This document shows positions 63,154-64,000 of a stretch of DNA of 64,000 bases, piece after piece. The stretch lies in the NCBI GenBank assembly GCA_002270465.1, contig NQOF01000005.1, positions 349,507 to 413,506 on the forward strand. Direction: 5' to 3'. This DNA is from Blautia hominis. GTDB lineage: Bacteria; Bacillota; Clostridia; Lachnospirales; Lachnospiraceae. Position numbers and translations under genes: made by a program. Under the pieces are notes generated by a model. That model saw only the letters and a list, made by a program, of their open reading frames with translations, had not been told where the DNA came from and ran no database searches. Each line of letters begins with the position of its first letter. Position 1 is the stretch's first letter.

Positions 63154-63423
63154 TTCCCATCCCCATATTCCAACAACACAACCCTCCCCACACCCCCCAC
63201 TTCCGTCAGATACACCCAAAATCAAACTAATAAATCCACACCAAAACACGCCCTCCCATCAACCAAAACCAACCACCCAAATCACCCACCCCACCGCCAG
63301 CCCCTCTAAAGATATCTCATCCTCCCAGATCGCCCCTTATCCCTATCCCCCAAAACACAGAACGAACATAAACAATTTTACCATCCCTCAAATCGTTGTC
63401 CCCCAAACCTACAGCCAAAACCA
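63154..63423 (-). other. C-rich, G-poor non-coding tract beside palindrome B2
   Basis: On the plus strand 63181-63300 has 59 C and 5 G by count. Read on the minus strand it is a G/T-rich strand that starts CTGGTTTTGGC next to the palindrome. It has an open plus-strand frame only because stop codons are rare in such composition; no ribosome site is found. It parallels the tract at 10261-10379. Confidence 0.7.
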
Positions 63424-63624
63424 GGAAGCGGATGGGAGAGGGCCGGGGGGCCATATGCGTGTGAGCGATGTTTCAGTGGAGCGCCAGGGAGATCCACCTG
63501 CCCCAGTTACTTAATGAAGAGGCCACTGCCGATGAATTTAGGAACTGGGAGCAGGTTAGCTCCATGGCAGCGGAACGCTTCGCTCACACGCATATGGCCC
63601 CCCGGCCCTCTCCCATCCGCTTCC
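63424..63624. repeat. Long palindromic element B2
   Basis: The outer 45 bases of each side are perfect complements, beginning GGAAGCGGATGGGAGAGG. Inner arms to about 63510 and from 63541 pair imperfectly, leaving a central loop of about 35 bases. It ends seven bases before the stop of the minus-strand TrmH-like gene. It has the same flanks as B1 (AACCAGG on the left, CCGTCCG on the right) and a similar G-rich GGGAG...GGGCC block. Confidence 0.88.
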
Positions 63625-63630
63625 GTCCGC

Positions 63631-63876
63631 CTACGACTTCCCACCCCTCCTCTGTCTAGCCGCCTCATACATCAAAACCCCCGCCGCCATAGCCGCATTC
63701 AACGATTCCACCTCCCCATGCATCGGAATCTTTATCAGACGATCCGCCTCCCCCGTCAACGCATCCGTCAATCCATTTCCTTCATTCCCAATAAAAAATG
63801 CCGTCTTCCCCCTAAAATCCTCCTGGTCATAAAACCGCTCCCCTTTCAAATGGGCCGCATACGACCGCACCCCACG
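63631..63876 (-). pseudogene. C-terminal fragment of a TrmH/SpoU RNA methyltransferase gene
   Basis: The 79-80 visible residues include YAAHLKGERFYDQEDF, the SAM-binding knot motif FFIGNEGNGLTD and IKIPMHGEVESLNAAMAAGVLMYEA. These are the C-terminal motifs 1-3 of SPOUT methyltransferases that 2'-O-methylate rRNA or tRNA. A full protein would have about 180 more residues. They are not found upstream, because purB sequence on the other strand begins at the same point. It is either a truncated gene or one side of an assembly junction. Confidence 0.8.
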
Positions 63877-64000
63877 AGCTGAAAGCCCATGTGGATGACA
63901 TCAACTATGATGTGGCAAACGAGAGGGAAAAACAGGTCCGTCACGATGTTATGTCCCACGTATATGCATATGGGGTACAGTGTCCCAAGGCAAAAGGAAT
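63876..64000 (+). CDS. purB: Adenylosuccinate lyase, internal fragment running off the window
   Basis: The frame reads ELKAHVDDINYDVANEREKQ then VRHDVMSHVYAYGVQCPKAKG, which is the conserved early region of PurB (AMP synthesis). The normal protein has about 55-60 residues before this point. None is present, since TrmH-like sequence from the opposite strand abuts here. The reading frame continues out of the window. Confidence 0.8.

Noticed and set aside
63068-63514. 148-codon plus-strand open frame rich in Pro/Thr/Gln
   Set aside because: It exists because the tract has almost no G and few stop codons; there is no ribosome site and it runs into palindrome B2.

Overview
The window looks like chromosome from a Gram-positive anaerobe of the Lachnospiraceae, most like Blautia. 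The grounds are AGGAGG ribosome sites with occasional TTG/GTG starts, short-spaced sigma-A promoters, a lysyl-tRNA synthetase with an added C-terminal tRNA-binding domain, FtsX-type ABC exporters paired with two-component systems, and many AraC regulators and glycan genes. No rRNA, tRNA, CRISPR array, prophage or intact insertion sequence was seen.

Layout. (1) 29-8407, minus strand: a peptide-uptake operon (binding protein, two permeases, two ATPases) with two M20 metallopeptidases. Downstream of its promoter region, on the plus strand, lie DUF1177 and AroM genes, followed by a convergent amidohydrolase. (2) 11947-15679: a lipoprotein, a GT-C-like membrane protein, a GNAT acetyltransferase and an AraC regulator. 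(3) 15860-19861: a 59-residue orphan peptide and an AraC / GPH-symporter / subtype-B-tannase locus. (4) 19973-24994: a response regulator / kinase / ABC / FtsX module. (5) 25074-25540: a broken Rpn-type gene. (6) 25971-35595: a carbohydrate locus with Lpl-type ABC importer, GH88 hydrolase, DUF2264 enzyme and a membrane-bound AraC sensor-regulator. (7) 35623-40197: AraC, response regulator, ABC-2 transporter and kinase. (8) 40530-45038: GH29 fucosidase, creatininase-family enzyme, methyltransferase with PadR repressor, and an AT-rich amide hydrolase. (9) 45203-54872: housekeeping genes (lysS, greA, dusB, coaX, birA, argF, a patatin, SPFH/NfeD). (10) 54887-61888: a second response regulator / kinase / ABC / FtsX module, split by an opposite-strand purine-riboswitch/permease cassette. 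(11) 61904-64000: a cell-wall hydrolase, a long palindromic element, and a junction between two gene fragments (TrmH-like and purB).

Two kinds of non-coding repeat stand out. Family A is a dispersed element of roughly 130-160 bp with inverted GTTACTG-type ends (25813, 38271, 40234, 43909, 58314, and a mini form at 11947). Family B is a long palindrome of 200-280 bp just after the stop of a minus-strand gene (10380-10661, 63424-63624). Each B copy is followed, in that gene's direction, by a tract very rich in G+T and poor in C, and then by a hairpin. The strand bias also runs into neighbouring coding sequence. Family B is the best candidate here for something undescribed.

All functional names come from motif recognition by eye; no database search or folding program was run.
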